A stretch of DNA of 64,000 nucleotides from Thioalkalivibrio sp. ALJ24 (GTDB lineage: Bacteria; Pseudomonadota; Gammaproteobacteria; Ectothiorhodospirales; Ectothiorhodospiraceae). Where the stretch lies: contig NZ_KB898725.1 of NCBI RefSeq assembly GCF_000377785.1, positions 1-64,000 of the forward strand. The letters are read 5' to 3'. Shown here in pieces: positions 40,423-53,480 of this stretch. The position numbers and the translations under genes are program-made. Within the stretch, counting starts at the first letter, position 1; every line of letters starts with the position of its first letter. The notes beneath the pieces were generated by a model that saw only the letters and a list, made by a program, of their open reading frames with translations, made no database searches and was not told the DNA's origin.

Positions 40423-42129
40423 ATGGACATTCATCGGCTGCTCGAATCCCGCTGGCGCCCCGAACCCTGGCAGGAGATCGCCGGGTTCCGGCGCGTGGCG
40501 GCGCTGCTGCTGATCCTGATCCAGATGGGCGCGGTGATCGCTCTGGTCCTGCGCACCGGCGGCACCGCAACGGCCTATCTCAATTTTATCCTGATCCCGA
40601 TCCTGGCCGGGGCCGCGATCTTCGGAGCGCGCGGAGGCGCGGCGCTGGGCCTGCTGGCCGGTCTGGCGCTGGGGCCGTTCATGCCCATGGACACCACCAC
40701 CGGGCAGATGCAGCCCCTGCTCAGCTGGACCACCCGCACGGGGCTGTACGTATTCCTGGGAGGCGCTACCGGCTGGATGTTCGGCCAGCTGCACAGCCAC
40801 GCCCGCCAGCTGGTGAACCAGGCCCTCACCAGCCCGGTCACCGGACTGCCCAACCGCCAGGCACTGGAAAACGACCTCCGCGACCATTTCGCGCTCGCAC
40901 CGGCCGGCGCGGGGTCGCCGCCCGCCACCCGCCTGGCCAGCCTGCGCATGGATAACTACGAGGACACCATCAGCGCGCTGGGCCTCGGGGCCGAAGAACC
41001 CCTGCTGCGGGCGATCGCCGAGCGGCTGCAGGTCTCGGCCCGGACGGGCGACGGGCGCCTCTACCACATTCACGACGACCACTTCGTGCTGGTGCTGACG
41101 GACAGCGGCGAGCGGCCCTGCCAGACCATCACCCAGCAGGCAGTGGAACGCCTGCAGGCACCGTTCGAGCTGCACGGCATCCCGGTCTATCTGGGCGCCC
41201 ACGCCGGCGTGGCCACCTTCCCCGACAGCGAGGACGACGATCCCGCGCGCCTGCTGACGCGAGCATGGATGGCAATGCACGAGGCACGCACCAGCGGGCA
41301 CGCCTGCCGTCAGTGGAACCCGCGCCAGGATGAACGCTCGCGGCGCACCGTGGCCCGCCTGGGCGCCCTGCAGGAGGCCCTGGGACGCGATCAGCTGCAC
41401 CTGTGGTACCAGCCCAAGACCAATCCCGGCAACGGCCGGCTGCTGGGGGTGGAGGGCCTTCTGCGGTGGGAGCACCCGCGATACGGGCTCATCCCGCCCG
41501 ACGAGTTCATTCCCCAGGCCGAACGGACCGGACTGATCCATCCGCTGACGCGCGAGCTGCTGGAATGCGCGGCGGCCGACACCCGGCGACTTCGCGAAGC
41601 CGGCATCGCCATCCCGGTCAGCGTGAACGTGTCGGCACGCAATTTCATCGATCCCGGGTTTGCGGGACACGTCCTCGCGATCATCCAGCGCGCGGGCCTG
41701 CGACCCGGCGACCTGGAGCTGGAGTTTACCGAGACCGCGGTGATGACCGATCCGGAAGAGGTCATCACCGCGCTGGATCGCCTCCAGGCCGCGGGCGTCG
41801 GCCTCGCGGTCGATGATTTCGGCACCGGACAGGCCTCACTGGCCTACCTGCGCCGTCTGCCGGTGCATGCACTGAAGATCGATCAGGCCTTCGTGCGCGA
41901 GATGGCACAGCAACGGGTGGACGGCCGGATCACCCGCGCGGCGATCGGCCTGGGACACGACCTCGGGCTGCAGGTGGTGGCCGAGGGCGTGGAGGACGAC
42001 AGGACCCTGAGCGAGCTGCGCCAACTGGGTTGCGATGCCGTGCAGGGCTACGGCATCGCCCGCCCCATGCCGCTGGACGAGCTGATCCACTGGGCCCGCA
42101 CGCGCCGCACGGCGCAGCCCGCCACCTGA
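40423..42129 (+). CDS. Membrane EAL phosphodiesterase with degenerate GGDEF domain
   Basis: This 568-residue inner-membrane protein has about four helices (24-44, 51-70, 72-89, 103-122). A GGDEF-like domain (about 133-300) follows, in which the signature is replaced by HDDHF (217-221), so cyclase activity is not expected. The EAL domain (about 310-560) has the residues needed for cyclic-di-GMP hydrolysis: Glu344 (VEGLLRW), Asn402, Glu437, Asp464-Asp465 (VDDFGTG), Lys485, Glu521 (VVAEGVED) and Gln541. The signature is EGL instead of EAL, a conservative change. GGGAG precedes the ATG. The degenerate GGDEF domain may sense GTP. Confidence 0.93.
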   Translation: MDIHRLLESRWRPEPWQEIAGFRRVAALLLILIQMGAVIALVLRTGGTATAYLNFILIPILAGAAIFGARGGAALGLLAGLALGPFMPMDTTTGQMQPLLSWTTRTGLYVFLGGATGWMFGQLHSHARQLVNQALTSPVTGLPNRQALENDLRDHFALAPAGAGSPPATRLASLRMDNYEDTISALGLGAEEPLLRAIAERLQVSARTGDGRLYHIHDDHFVLVLTDSGERPCQTITQQAVERLQAPFELHGIPVYLGAHAGVATFPDSEDDDPARLLTRAWMAMHEARTSGHACRQWNPRQDERSRRTVARLGALQEALGRDQLHLWYQPKTNPGNGRLLGVEGLLRWEHPRYGLIPPDEFIPQAERTGLIHPLTRELLECAAADTRRLREAGIAIPVSVNVSARNFIDPGFAGHVLAIIQRAGLRPGDLELEFTETAVMTDPEEVITALDRLQAAGVGLAVDDFGTGQASLAYLRRLPVHALKIDQAFVREMAQQRVDGRITRAAIGLGHDLGLQVVAEGVEDDRTLSELRQLGCDAVQGYGIARPMPLDELIHWARTRRTAQPAT

Positions 42130-42230
42130 ACCGGCCCCACGTCCGCCAGGGCGCGCAAGGGCAACACGCAAAGTCCCCGCGCCACGCGCCCGCAATCGCC
42201 TCCGGCCACGGAGTTCCCTAAACTGCGAGC

Positions 42231-42803
42231 ATGAGCAAGGCTTGGAAGAAACTCGATCTGGAAGGCGGCGGGCTGCAGGCGGTAAACGCCCGGCTCGCCA
42301 CAGCCATGCGCTCGCGGCCGGCCGCCTATGCCGCCTGGGTCCTGTTCCCGGCCGGGGCGCACCGTTTCTACCTGCACGAGCCACTGGGCGGGTTCGCGTT
42401 CGTGGCCGGCAGCGTGGCAACCGCGGCACTGGCAGCCCTGGCGCCCGGTCTCTGGTGGCTGCTGCCGGCGGTCCCGGTCGCCGGGCTGGCGGCCTTCGAC
42501 CTGGTGTGGATCGACCGTCGCGTAACGCGCTACAACAAGGAACTGCGGATGCGGGCCTTCCTGCGCAAGGGCCATCGTCCGCCGCAGGACTATCGCGGAC
42601 GCTACACCTCCGACGAGGACGCCCAACGCGAGCTGCAGGAATACCAGGAGGTCAAGGAAGGCGAACGCCCGGGCCAGCCGGGCCCCGCCGGTGCCAACGA
42701 TCGCGATCGCGATGCCGGGGGGAAACGCCGCATGCCCAGCTTCAACGAACAGGAGGCGATGCTGCGGCAGATGCGGCAGCGCCGTCAGGACGACGAGGAC
42801 TGA
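42231..42803 (+). CDS. TM2-domain-like membrane protein
   Basis: This 190-residue protein has a hydrophobic part resembling a TM2 module: a helix with AAWVLFPAGAHRFYLHEPLGG (about 33-53, containing the G-x-H-R-F-Y-L turn), then helices at 54-72 and 74-95 ending in a conserved Asp90. The C-terminal half is charged and soluble (to residue 190), rich in Arg, Glu and Asp with a DRDRDAGGKRR stretch. TM2 proteins are of unknown function in bacteria. No strong ribosome site is visible upstream. It converges with the small gene at 42840. Confidence 0.75.
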   Translation: MSKAWKKLDLEGGGLQAVNARLATAMRSRPAAYAAWVLFPAGAHRFYLHEPLGGFAFVAGSVATAALAALAPGLWWLLPAVPVAGLAAFDLVWIDRRVTRYNKELRMRAFLRKGHRPPQDYRGRYTSDEDAQRELQEYQEVKEGERPGQPGPAGANDRDRDAGGKRRMPSFNEQEAMLRQMRQRRQDDED

Positions 42804-42839
42804 CCGGCCGCTCCGGCGCCCCCGTCGCCGACCGCCGGC

Positions 42840-43130
42840 TCAGTCGTCGCCGGGGCGCCACACGCCGCTGGCTTCCTGCGGCGCAGCGGGCTGCTGCTGC
42901 TTCTGGCCTTCCACGTCGTCGAACACCGATTCGGTGAAGGCGGCGAGCTGCTTGAGATAGTCCTTGCGTTCATCCACCGACTCGGGCATCTGCGCCAGCA
43001 GAAAGCCGGTGATCGCACTCAGATACTGCACGGCCACCAGCGGCTGCTGGGCACGCGGGTCGGCCTCGGCCAGCACGCCCTGGACCTTCTGGATCAGTTC
43101 ACCGGACAGTTGCAGGGTCTCGTCGCTCAT
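42840..43130 (-). CDS. Small unknown soluble protein
   Basis: This 96-residue protein begins MSDETLQLSGELIQKVQGVL, preceded by GGAGACC. It appears helical throughout, with a central LVAVQYLSAITGFLLAQMPE helix and a Gln/Pro-rich tail (EGQKQQQPAAPQEA). No known domain is recognised. It lies alone between convergent or separate units. The short helical form suggests a small adaptor protein, but nothing supports a function. Confidence 0.65.
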   Translation of the reverse strand: MSDETLQLSGELIQKVQGVLAEADPRAQQPLVAVQYLSAITGFLLAQMPESVDERKDYLKQLAAFTESVFDDVEGQKQQQPAAPQEASGVWRPGDD

Positions 43131-43203
43131 GTGGCGGTCTCCGTTCGCGCTCTTGAGTTGTACAGACCGGCACCCTAAGCCATGCCCGCGCACACCGAAA
43201 GTC

Positions 43204-43223
43204 GGCCCGCGTGCCGGCGGGCC
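43204..43223. terminator. Hairpin downstream of the BCCT gene
   Basis: A perfect 7-bp stem (GGCCCGC / GCGGGCC, 6-base loop) lies 24 bases past the BCCT stop. Only TTT follows on the plus side and a short CTTT on the minus side, so it is a moderate candidate for a terminator. Confidence 0.45.
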
Positions 43224-43246
43224 TTTCCCCGGGACCGCAGCCTCGC

Positions 43247-44917
43247 TCAGCCCTGGCGCGAGCGCCAGGCCTCGTCATCGGCATCCGGCGAATGCTCGGC
43301 CAGCGGGGCATCGTCATCCACGTCGAAATCCTCGTAGGCCCGGTCCGGTGGCACCTGCCAGGGCTCCGAGGGCAGGATGTTGTGCGCGCCCGGCCGCGGC
43401 GCCCAGCGTTCCTCCTCCAGACCGCGGATCAGCCCGACGATCATCACCACCATCACCAGCGAGAACGGCAGGGCCGCGAGGATGACCGCGCTCTGCAGCA
43501 CCTCCAGCCCGCCGGCCAGCAGCAGCACCGCGGTCAGCAGGCCCATCGCCCCGCCCCAGATCGCCAGGTGCACCGTGCGGTGCTCGGTGGAGCCGTGGGC
43601 CAGCAGGGTGTTGATCACCACGATGCCGGCGTTCGCGGACGTCAGCAGATAGGTCGCGATCAGAACCGTGACCAGCAGGCTGCCACCGAGTGCGACCACC
43701 CCCGGCTCCAGGGTCTCCATGGTCAGGAAGGTCGCGCGGGTCATGTCCTCGCTGACCGCGGCGGCGATGCCGGCCATCCCCTCGGACTCGGCGTACAGCG
43801 CGGTGCCCCCCAGCAGCCCAAGCCAAACGAAGGTGATCAGGGTGGGCACCAGCAGCACGCCCATCACGAACTCGCGCAGGGTGCGCCCGCGCGAGATGCG
43901 CGCGATGAACAGTCCGACGAACGGTGCCCAGGCCAGCCACCAGCCCCAGTAGAACACCGTCCATTCCGCATGCCAGCCGTCGGTATGGTGGGCATGGGTG
44001 TACAGCGACAGCCCCATCAGGTTCTGCAGATAGGAACCGGCGGACTGCACCACCAGCGCCAGCAGGTACTGGGTCGGCCCCCAGATCAGCAGCAGCGCGA
44101 GCAGCCCCGCGCTGAGCCACATGTTGGCCTGCGAGATCCGCTGCACGCCGGACTGCAGCCCGGTCACCACCGACAGCACCGCGATCACCGTGAGCACCGC
44201 GGTGATCACCACCTCGGTAGTCGCCGAGGTGCCCATACCCGTCAGGTGATCCAGCCCCGACCCCAGCTGCTGGATGCCCAGGCCCAGGGTGGTGGCGATG
44301 CCGAATACCGTCGCGAGGATCGCCAGCAGGTCGACGATGTCCCCCGGCCAGCCATGCACGTACTTGCCCAGGATGGGATGCAGGGCCGAGCGCAGCGCCA
44401 GCGGCTGGCCCCGGCGAAAACCGAAGTAGGCCAGCATCAGCGCCAGCAGCGCGAACACCGCCCAGGCGTTGAGCCCCCAGTGGAAATAGGTCAGCACCAT
44501 GGACATGTCGGCGGCGGCCGGATCGCCGTCGCCGGCCACGAACGGATTGCCGCCGTAGTGACTCAGCGGCTCGGCCACGGCCCAGAACAGCAAACCCACC
44601 CCCATGCCGGCGGCGAACAGCATCGCCAGCCAGGACAGGGTGGTGAACTCCGGGACCTCGTCGTCATGGCCCAGGCGCACGTCCTTGTAACGCCCGACCC
44701 CCAGCCAGATGACCAGCACCAGGAAGAAGGCCATGGCCACCACGTAATACCACTCCAGCAGCGGATTGAGGAAATCGCGCGCGCCGCTGACCGCGGCATC
44801 GACCTGATCGGTGCGGTAGATCGCCAGCGCCACGATGATCAGCACGGCAATGATGGACACCAGGGCAACCCGGGGGTTGAGGCCCTTGAACGGTCCGCGG
44901 GTGGCAACGTTGTACAT
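43247..44917 (-). CDS. BCCT family betaine/choline/carnitine transporter
   Basis: This 556-residue inner-membrane protein has twelve predicted helices. The conserved Gly-rich MLFAAGMGVGLLFWAVAEPL occurs near residues 99-118, and the Trp-rich substrate box (WTVFYWGWWLAWAPFVGLF with ARISRGRTLREF after it) lies near 320-350. BCCT members use Na+ or H+ gradients to take up betaine, choline or ectoine-like solutes; which is used here cannot be read from sequence. The acidic C-terminal tail (from about 505) resembles osmosensing tails of the family. It follows a metallopeptidase gene by 21 bases. Confidence 0.95.
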   Translation of the reverse strand: MYNVATRGPFKGLNPRVALVSIIAVLIIVALAIYRTDQVDAAVSGARDFLNPLLEWYYVVAMAFFLVLVIWLGVGRYKDVRLGHDDEVPEFTTLSWLAMLFAAGMGVGLLFWAVAEPLSHYGGNPFVAGDGDPAAADMSMVLTYFHWGLNAWAVFALLALMLAYFGFRRGQPLALRSALHPILGKYVHGWPGDIVDLLAILATVFGIATTLGLGIQQLGSGLDHLTGMGTSATTEVVITAVLTVIAVLSVVTGLQSGVQRISQANMWLSAGLLALLLIWGPTQYLLALVVQSAGSYLQNLMGLSLYTHAHHTDGWHAEWTVFYWGWWLAWAPFVGLFIARISRGRTLREFVMGVLLVPTLITFVWLGLLGGTALYAESEGMAGIAAAVSEDMTRATFLTMETLEPGVVALGGSLLVTVLIATYLLTSANAGIVVINTLLAHGSTEHRTVHLAIWGGAMGLLTAVLLLAGGLEVLQSAVILAALPFSLVMVVMIVGLIRGLEEERWAPRPGAHNILPSEPWQVPPDRAYEDFDVDDDAPLAEHSPDADDEAWRSRQG

Positions 44918-44938
44918 GCAATCCCCTGCAGTTCGAGG

Positions 44939-46126
44939 TCAGTCGGTCGCGCAACCGCCGGCGGCCGCGCCGGTCGTGGCCGCCCCGCCGGGCGGCGCCG
45001 CACCCGAAACCGGGCCGGGCGTCTCGCGATGGTCGCGAATCATCGCATGCACCCACTGCAGTTTGGTAATCGCCGCGGGGGTCAGCATGAACGGATAGAC
45101 ATGGCCGTGCCCCATGCTGCGGTTCAGGCTGTTGAGCGCGTTGGTCAGCGGCAGCCAGTGGTCCATCAGAGTATCGATATCCGGGGCGTTGTAGGGATCA
45201 TAATCCGGTGTCTGCCGCATGGACGCACCCGCCAGAGCCGGCGCGCCCACGTGCAGGCCGTACGCGCGGGCGGTATCCAGGGTGTCGACGATGTGCAGGT
45301 AGTGCGCCCAGGTTTCGGCCCAGTCCTCCCACGGATGGGCGCTGGCATAGGCGCTGACGAACCGGCCCTGCCAGTCGGCCGGCGGCCCCTCGCGATAGTG
45401 CCGGCGAAGCGCGGCGTCGTAGTCGGCGCGTTCGTCACCGAACACCCGGCGGAAGTCCTCGTGCGCCGGTCCGCCGCGCACCAGACGTTCCCAGTAATAG
45501 TGCCCGCTCTCGTGGCGGAAGTGGCCGAGAATGGTGCGGTAGGGCTCGGCCATCGCCTCGCGCATGCGCTCGCGCACCGCCGGATCGGCCTCCGCGATGT
45601 CGAGGGTGATGAGCCCGGCCGCGTGCCCGGTCACCACACCCCCGCCTTCCTGAAACGCGGGCGTGGTCGAGGCCAGAAAATCGAAGGCAAGGCCCTGCGG
45701 ATCTTCGCGCTGCGATACCAGCGGCAGACCCAGCCGCAGCAGGCCGTACACCAGCCGCCGTTTCTCCGCCTCCAGACGCGCCCACAATGTGCGGTTGCCC
45801 GCCACACCCAGATCCGGGATGGTCCGGTTCAGACGGCACGCACGGCAGAACGGATGCGCGTCGGATTCGGGGACCATCCAGTTACAGACCCCGTCCACCG
45901 CGTAGTGCCGGCACTGGCGATAGCGAACACCATCGACCTCGCCGGCCACCCGCCACCAGCCGCCCGGGATCTCCTGCCCGCGGGCATCCCGACCCTCGCC
46001 ATCAGGGAGGAGGGCCGCCACCCGCAGGCGATCCGACAGGAAACCCAGACGGTGCCCGCAGGCGGTACAACAGGTATTGTCAAAGTGGACCGCCATACCA
46101 CAGGCATCGCATTCGAACAGCTCCAT
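44939..46126 (-). CDS. Zinc-ribbon metallopeptidase (DUF2248-like)
   Basis: This 395-residue protein of the putative zinc-binding metallopeptidase family starts with Cys clusters that look like zinc ribbons (Cys6, Cys9, Cys19/20, Cys23 and Cys72, Cys81, Cys94, Cys97). The HExxH peptidase motif is HESGHYYW with His205, Glu206 and His209. A second conserved block, HPWEDWAETWAHYLHIVDTL, probably supplies the third zinc ligand. An Ala/Gly/Pro-rich tail ends the protein. ATG at 46126 is chosen because GGGAGG lies five bases before it. No signal peptide is visible, so it is cytoplasmic. Substrate is unknown. Confidence 0.88.
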   Translation of the reverse strand: MELFECDACGMAVHFDNTCCTACGHRLGFLSDRLRVAALLPDGEGRDARGQEIPGGWWRVAGEVDGVRYRQCRHYAVDGVCNWMVPESDAHPFCRACRLNRTIPDLGVAGNRTLWARLEAEKRRLVYGLLRLGLPLVSQREDPQGLAFDFLASTTPAFQEGGGVVTGHAAGLITLDIAEADPAVRERMREAMAEPYRTILGHFRHESGHYYWERLVRGGPAHEDFRRVFGDERADYDAALRRHYREGPPADWQGRFVSAYASAHPWEDWAETWAHYLHIVDTLDTARAYGLHVGAPALAGASMRQTPDYDPYNAPDIDTLMDHWLPLTNALNSLNRSMGHGHVYPFMLTPAAITKLQWVHAMIRDHRETPGPVSGAAPPGGAATTGAAAGGCATD

Positions 46127-46180
46127 GGGCACCTCCCGCCACGGGTAACGGTTCCAGAGTACGCCCTCGCGGGCCCGCCG

Positions 46181-47536
46181 TCAGCGGGATTCCAGAAGCT
46201 CCCGCACCCGCGTGAGCGTTCGCGGGTGCTCGAGGATGCCGGCATGCGAGGTATCCACCCCGTAGATGCTCGTGGCCGCGGCCTGGGCCTCCGGCCGCAG
46301 CATGCTCTCGAGGCTGACCACGCCGTCGGTCAGTTCGCGGCTGCGGCCGCTGTCGCGCCGGTGCGCGAACAGCAGATGGGTCTGTGCCGGGATCTCCGCC
46401 CCGGGGGCAAACAGGCGCTCGAGGTACTCGGAGCCCGGCGCCAGATCCCGCCACACCGGCACTACCACCGGCGCGCGCGACACCCCGGTGGCGGCCATCC
46501 GGTGCCCGTCCCAGGGGGTGGCCAGGGTCACCAGGAGCGGCACCTCGGCCGGCGCCGCGCGGCGCTCGCGTTCCAGCAGGAAACCGCGAGCCACCAGACC
46601 GCCCATGCTGTGGGCCACGACCTGATACCGCTGCACGTCGTGGCGCAGCTCCAGCTCCTCCATGACCTGGGCGAGGTGTACCGCTGCCGCCTCCAGCGGC
46701 ACCCCCGAGGGGTAGTAGTACACCCAGGGCTGAAAGCGCGAGAGGTCGAGATCCTCGATCAGGGCCGCGAACGAACGGGGCGACCCGTTCATGCCGTGGA
46801 TGAACAGCACCGGCTCGCGCTCGGCATCGTGCTGGCCATCCAGGAAATACACCCCGGCGTGGCCCTCGCGCACAAAATCGAGCGGCCGCCACTGACTCGC
46901 GGCGGCGAGCGCGGGATCAAAACGCGGGTCCTCCAGCGAGGCCACTTCCCCGAAAGTCGTCATCCGCCCGAGGCTGAACAGCGCATCCTCGCCCGCGGCG
47001 CGCTCCGGGCCGGCAGCCGGGAGCACCAGCCCGCCCTCGGCGAAGGCCCCCGGGATGCGCGTGGCGGGGTTATCCAGGCGGATGCGCTGGTCCAGATGGC
47101 GGTCGCCGGCGGCGCAGTGGATCGCGGGGCCGTGTTCCAGGCCATGAACCGCCACCGCCGCCGGATCCGCACCCGAGTCGGTATCCGAACCGTCCTGCCA
47201 GTACCCCAGCACCGACCACTCCCCCGGTTCCAGGGCGAAGAACCAGCGCCCCCCGGGCCCGGTCAGGACGTGATCCACGACCTCCGGCGGCAGACCCTCG
47301 CCGCGCTCGCGCACCGCCAGCACCCGATAGGCACCATCCTCCGGCGCGATACTGGTTTCTGCTGCCCCTTCGATGCTGCCCTCGATCACACAGGCGCCCT
47401 GCATCGCAGCGAACTGGCCGCGCGCCTCGAGCAGCGTGCAGCCGCTCGCGGCCGCCGCCATGGCCAGCACCACCACCCGCACAAGCCGCCGCGTCAACCG
47501 CCGGAACGTGTCACGCCGCCCTGCCCGCTCGTCCAT
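46181..47536 (-). CDS. Lipoprotein alpha/beta hydrolase (lipase-like)
   Basis: This 451-residue secreted lipoprotein has a basic N-terminus, a hydrophobic stretch and a lipobox ending at Cys33 (AAASGC). The N-terminal half (about 40-190) resembles a beta-sandwich. The C-terminal half is an alpha/beta hydrolase with oxyanion motif FIHGMNGSP (245-253) and nucleophile Ser310 in VVAHSMGGLVAR; Asp and His of the triad cannot be pinned down by eye. GGAGG lies eight bases upstream of the ATG. It is 54 bases from the metallopeptidase gene, so possibly cotranscribed. It is divergent from gdhA. Confidence 0.88.
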   Translation of the reverse strand: MDERAGRRDTFRRLTRRLVRVVVLAMAAAASGCTLLEARGQFAAMQGACVIEGSIEGAAETSIAPEDGAYRVLAVRERGEGLPPEVVDHVLTGPGGRWFFALEPGEWSVLGYWQDGSDTDSGADPAAVAVHGLEHGPAIHCAAGDRHLDQRIRLDNPATRIPGAFAEGGLVLPAAGPERAAGEDALFSLGRMTTFGEVASLEDPRFDPALAAASQWRPLDFVREGHAGVYFLDGQHDAEREPVLFIHGMNGSPRSFAALIEDLDLSRFQPWVYYYPSGVPLEAAAVHLAQVMEELELRHDVQRYQVVAHSMGGLVARGFLLERERRAAPAEVPLLVTLATPWDGHRMAATGVSRAPVVVPVWRDLAPGSEYLERLFAPGAEIPAQTHLLFAHRRDSGRSRELTDGVVSLESMLRPEAQAAATSIYGVDTSHAGILEHPRTLTRVRELLESR

Positions 47537-47693
47537 GGTCTCACCCTCCGGCCCGGCCTCCGGCGGGCCCCGATGCTTGCATTCCGGGCATATTCCCGCG
47601 CGGCGGGCTGCCCGTCCAGCCCGCACCACCGGGGTGCATGACGCACCATCGAGAGGCAGCAAGGATTGTCCCGGATACCGGCTTGTGCCTTAA

Positions 47694-49076
<1,383 letters not shown>

Positions 49077-49132
49077 GGTCACGGGCCCGGTGCTGCCGGC
49101 GCCGGCCCCCGCTCACCGGCACCATCCACACC

Positions 49133-49149
49133 GCCACCGTAACGGTGGC
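49133..49149. promoter_or_regulatory. Inverted repeat after gdhA
   Basis: The 8-bp arms GCCACCGT / ACGGTGGC, separated by one base, lie 56 bases after the gdhA stop and 111 bases before the sugar dehydrogenase start. It is either an operator for the next gene or part of a gdhA 3' hairpin; no T-tract follows. Confidence 0.35.
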
Positions 49150-49260
49150 CGGTGGCGCCGAGCACCAGCGAAGCGCGATCCATGCGCATGTTCGCGTTTG
49201 CAACCCCGTCGATGCGGTTTCAGGATAAAACATCCAGCCAGAAAGACGGAGGTATGCGCG

Positions 49261-50511
49261 ATGCAGACAGCTTTCCCGAACAGGCGCCCCACGGTCCGTC
49301 GTGCCGGCGCGGGCGGCCTGGCCGTGGCCCTGCTCTCGGCCAGCACGGCCGCCGGAGCCGGGGTCGCGGTCAGCAACGAGACCGTGGCCTCCGGCGTCAC
49401 CACCGATGCCACCGAGCTGGACGTGGTGCGCGTGGTCGAGGGGCTGGAACACGCCTGGGCCGTGGACTGGCTGCCCGACGGGCGCAAGATCATCACCGAG
49501 CGTCCCGGCCGGCTGTGGCTGATCGACGGGGACGAGGCCACCGAGATCGGCAACCTGCCCGCCATCGAGGCCGAAGCGACCCAGAGGACCGCCCCCGAGG
49601 GCGGCAGCCAGGGCGGCCTGCTGGATGTCGCGGTGCATCCGGATTACGCCGACAACGGCTGGATCTACTTCACCTATTCCAGTCCCGGGGACACCGACAG
49701 CGTGGTCGGCGACGCCGACTACGGCACCGGTACCGCGCTGGCGCGGGCCCGCCTGAGCGACGACGGCACCGAGCTCGAGGACCGCGAGACCCTGTTCGCG
49801 CAGACCCCGCGCTACGACCCCGGCCGGCACTACGGCTCGCGCATCCTGTTCCCCGGCGACGGCACCGTGATCTTCAGCATCGGGGACCGAGGCCTGCGCC
49901 ATCCGTCGCAGAACGTGCGCGACCCGGGCGGCGCCATGATCCGCCTGACGGAAGACGGCCGGGTACCCGACGACAATCCCTTCGCGGATGCGGCCGATCC
50001 GGCCGGCCCGCTGCCGGAGATCTACTCCTTCGGTCATCGCAACAACCAGGGCATGGTCCGCCACCCGGAGACCGGCGAGCTGTGGACTACCGAACACGGT
50101 CCGTCCGGCGGTGACCTGCTGCATCGCCTGGAGGCCGGGGCCAATTACGGCTGGCCGCAGGTCGCCTTCGGCGACGAATACTCCACCGGCGAGGCGGTCG
50201 GGATCGGGCGTCAGGCCCCCGGGGTCAACGAGCCGATCTTCTACTGGGAAGACTCGTTTGCCCCGTCCGGCCTGAGCGTGTACCGGGGCGGACCGGTGGC
50301 GGACTGGGAAGGCGACCTGTTCGCCGGCTCGCTGGTGCGCGGCCAGCTGTGGCGTCTACGGGTGGACGGCGACGAGGTGGTCGAGGACGAGATCATCCTC
50401 GAGGGCACCCCGGGACGCATCCGCGACGTGGCCATGGGACCGGACGGCCATCTGTACGTGATCACCGACCACGGCGACAGCGGCCTGTACCGCCTGGACC
50501 CGGCGGACTAG
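49261..50511 (+). CDS. PQQ-dependent aldose/sugar dehydrogenase (GSDH family)
   Basis: This 416-residue periplasmic enzyme has an N-terminal signal peptide (about 1-33, AGGLAVALLSASTAAGAG). The mature part is a six-bladed beta-propeller of the soluble glucose dehydrogenase/Yli type, with LLDVAVHPDY (catalytic-type His), YSFGHRNNQGMV, WTTEHGPSGGDLLHRLEAG and NYGWPQVAFGDEY. These proteins oxidise sugars with PQQ and pass electrons to the respiratory chain. PQQ synthesis genes are not in the window. GGAGG precedes the ATG. Confidence 0.92.
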   Translation: MQTAFPNRRPTVRRAGAGGLAVALLSASTAAGAGVAVSNETVASGVTTDATELDVVRVVEGLEHAWAVDWLPDGRKIITERPGRLWLIDGDEATEIGNLPAIEAEATQRTAPEGGSQGGLLDVAVHPDYADNGWIYFTYSSPGDTDSVVGDADYGTGTALARARLSDDGTELEDRETLFAQTPRYDPGRHYGSRILFPGDGTVIFSIGDRGLRHPSQNVRDPGGAMIRLTEDGRVPDDNPFADAADPAGPLPEIYSFGHRNNQGMVRHPETGELWTTEHGPSGGDLLHRLEAGANYGWPQVAFGDEYSTGEAVGIGRQAPGVNEPIFYWEDSFAPSGLSVYRGGPVADWEGDLFAGSLVRGQLWRLRVDGDEVVEDEIILEGTPGRIRDVAMGPDGHLYVITDHGDSGLYRLDPAD

Positions 50512-50531
50512 CCGACAACCGGCCCGCACGC

Positions 50532-50560
50532 ACGAAGGCCCGCATAGGGCGGGCCTTCGT
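50532..50560. terminator. Hairpin between sugar dehydrogenase and clpB
   Basis: A perfect 12-bp stem (ACGAAGGCCCGC / GCGGGCCTTCGT, 5-base loop) lies between the two convergent stop codons, 20 bases past the dehydrogenase stop. No T-tract follows, but the length and position suggest a bidirectional transcript end. Confidence 0.6.
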
Positions 50561-50607
50561 GTCATCCATGATGAAGTGGAGGGGGGTCAGGGGCGAACCG
50601 GGGCGGC

Positions 50608-53196
<2,589 letters not shown>

Positions 53197-53235
53197 TCGG
53201 TTGTTCCTCGCACAAATTGGTAACTGACCCGAACC

Positions 53236-53262
53236 ATGGGGCCGGCCGGGGCATGCTTCAAG
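53236..53262 (-). promoter_or_regulatory. Heat-shock (sigma-32 type) promoter of clpB
   Basis: On the minus strand CTTGAA (53262-53257) and CCCCAT (53241-53236) are spaced by 15 bases, 40 bases from the clpB ATG. Both core elements are exact matches to the sigma-32 core, with a spacing near the usual range. This is the best promoter match in the window. Confidence 0.85.
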
Positions 53263-53480
53263 TCCGCACGGCGGATTTCCCTGCCGGGAATGGCCCAACC
53301 GCGATGCGCACACGGAAACGGACAGGGCCGCGGCGACACTTGATCTTCCATGGACCCGTACCCGTCTCACCCCCCGCGCGGCCCCTCCCGGATACCGAAC
53401 GCTACCGCTACTGAAGAAAAGCTGAAACCGATCAATAACCCGTCCGTCAGCGGCGGTATGGGCACGCCGTGGCCGCTCTG
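53263..53480. other. Intergenic part between clpB and fpr, nothing further seen
   Basis: This is the middle of the only gap above 300 bases (53197-53519). It is moderately GC-rich, has no open frame with codon use like the neighbours, no RNA-gene-like fold visible by eye and no repeat. It becomes AT-rich toward the fpr end. Confidence 0.6.

Noticed and set aside
43211-47641. A plus-strand open frame of about 1,476 codons
   Set aside because: It lies opposite the BCCT, metallopeptidase and lipoprotein-hydrolase genes, which have clear family motifs. The frame is His/Gln/Arg/Gly-rich without domains, as expected for an antisense frame in GC-rich DNA.
53265-53480. A small RNA or gene in the clpB-fpr gap
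   Set aside because: No stable hairpin with a T-run and no credible open frame was visible by eye.
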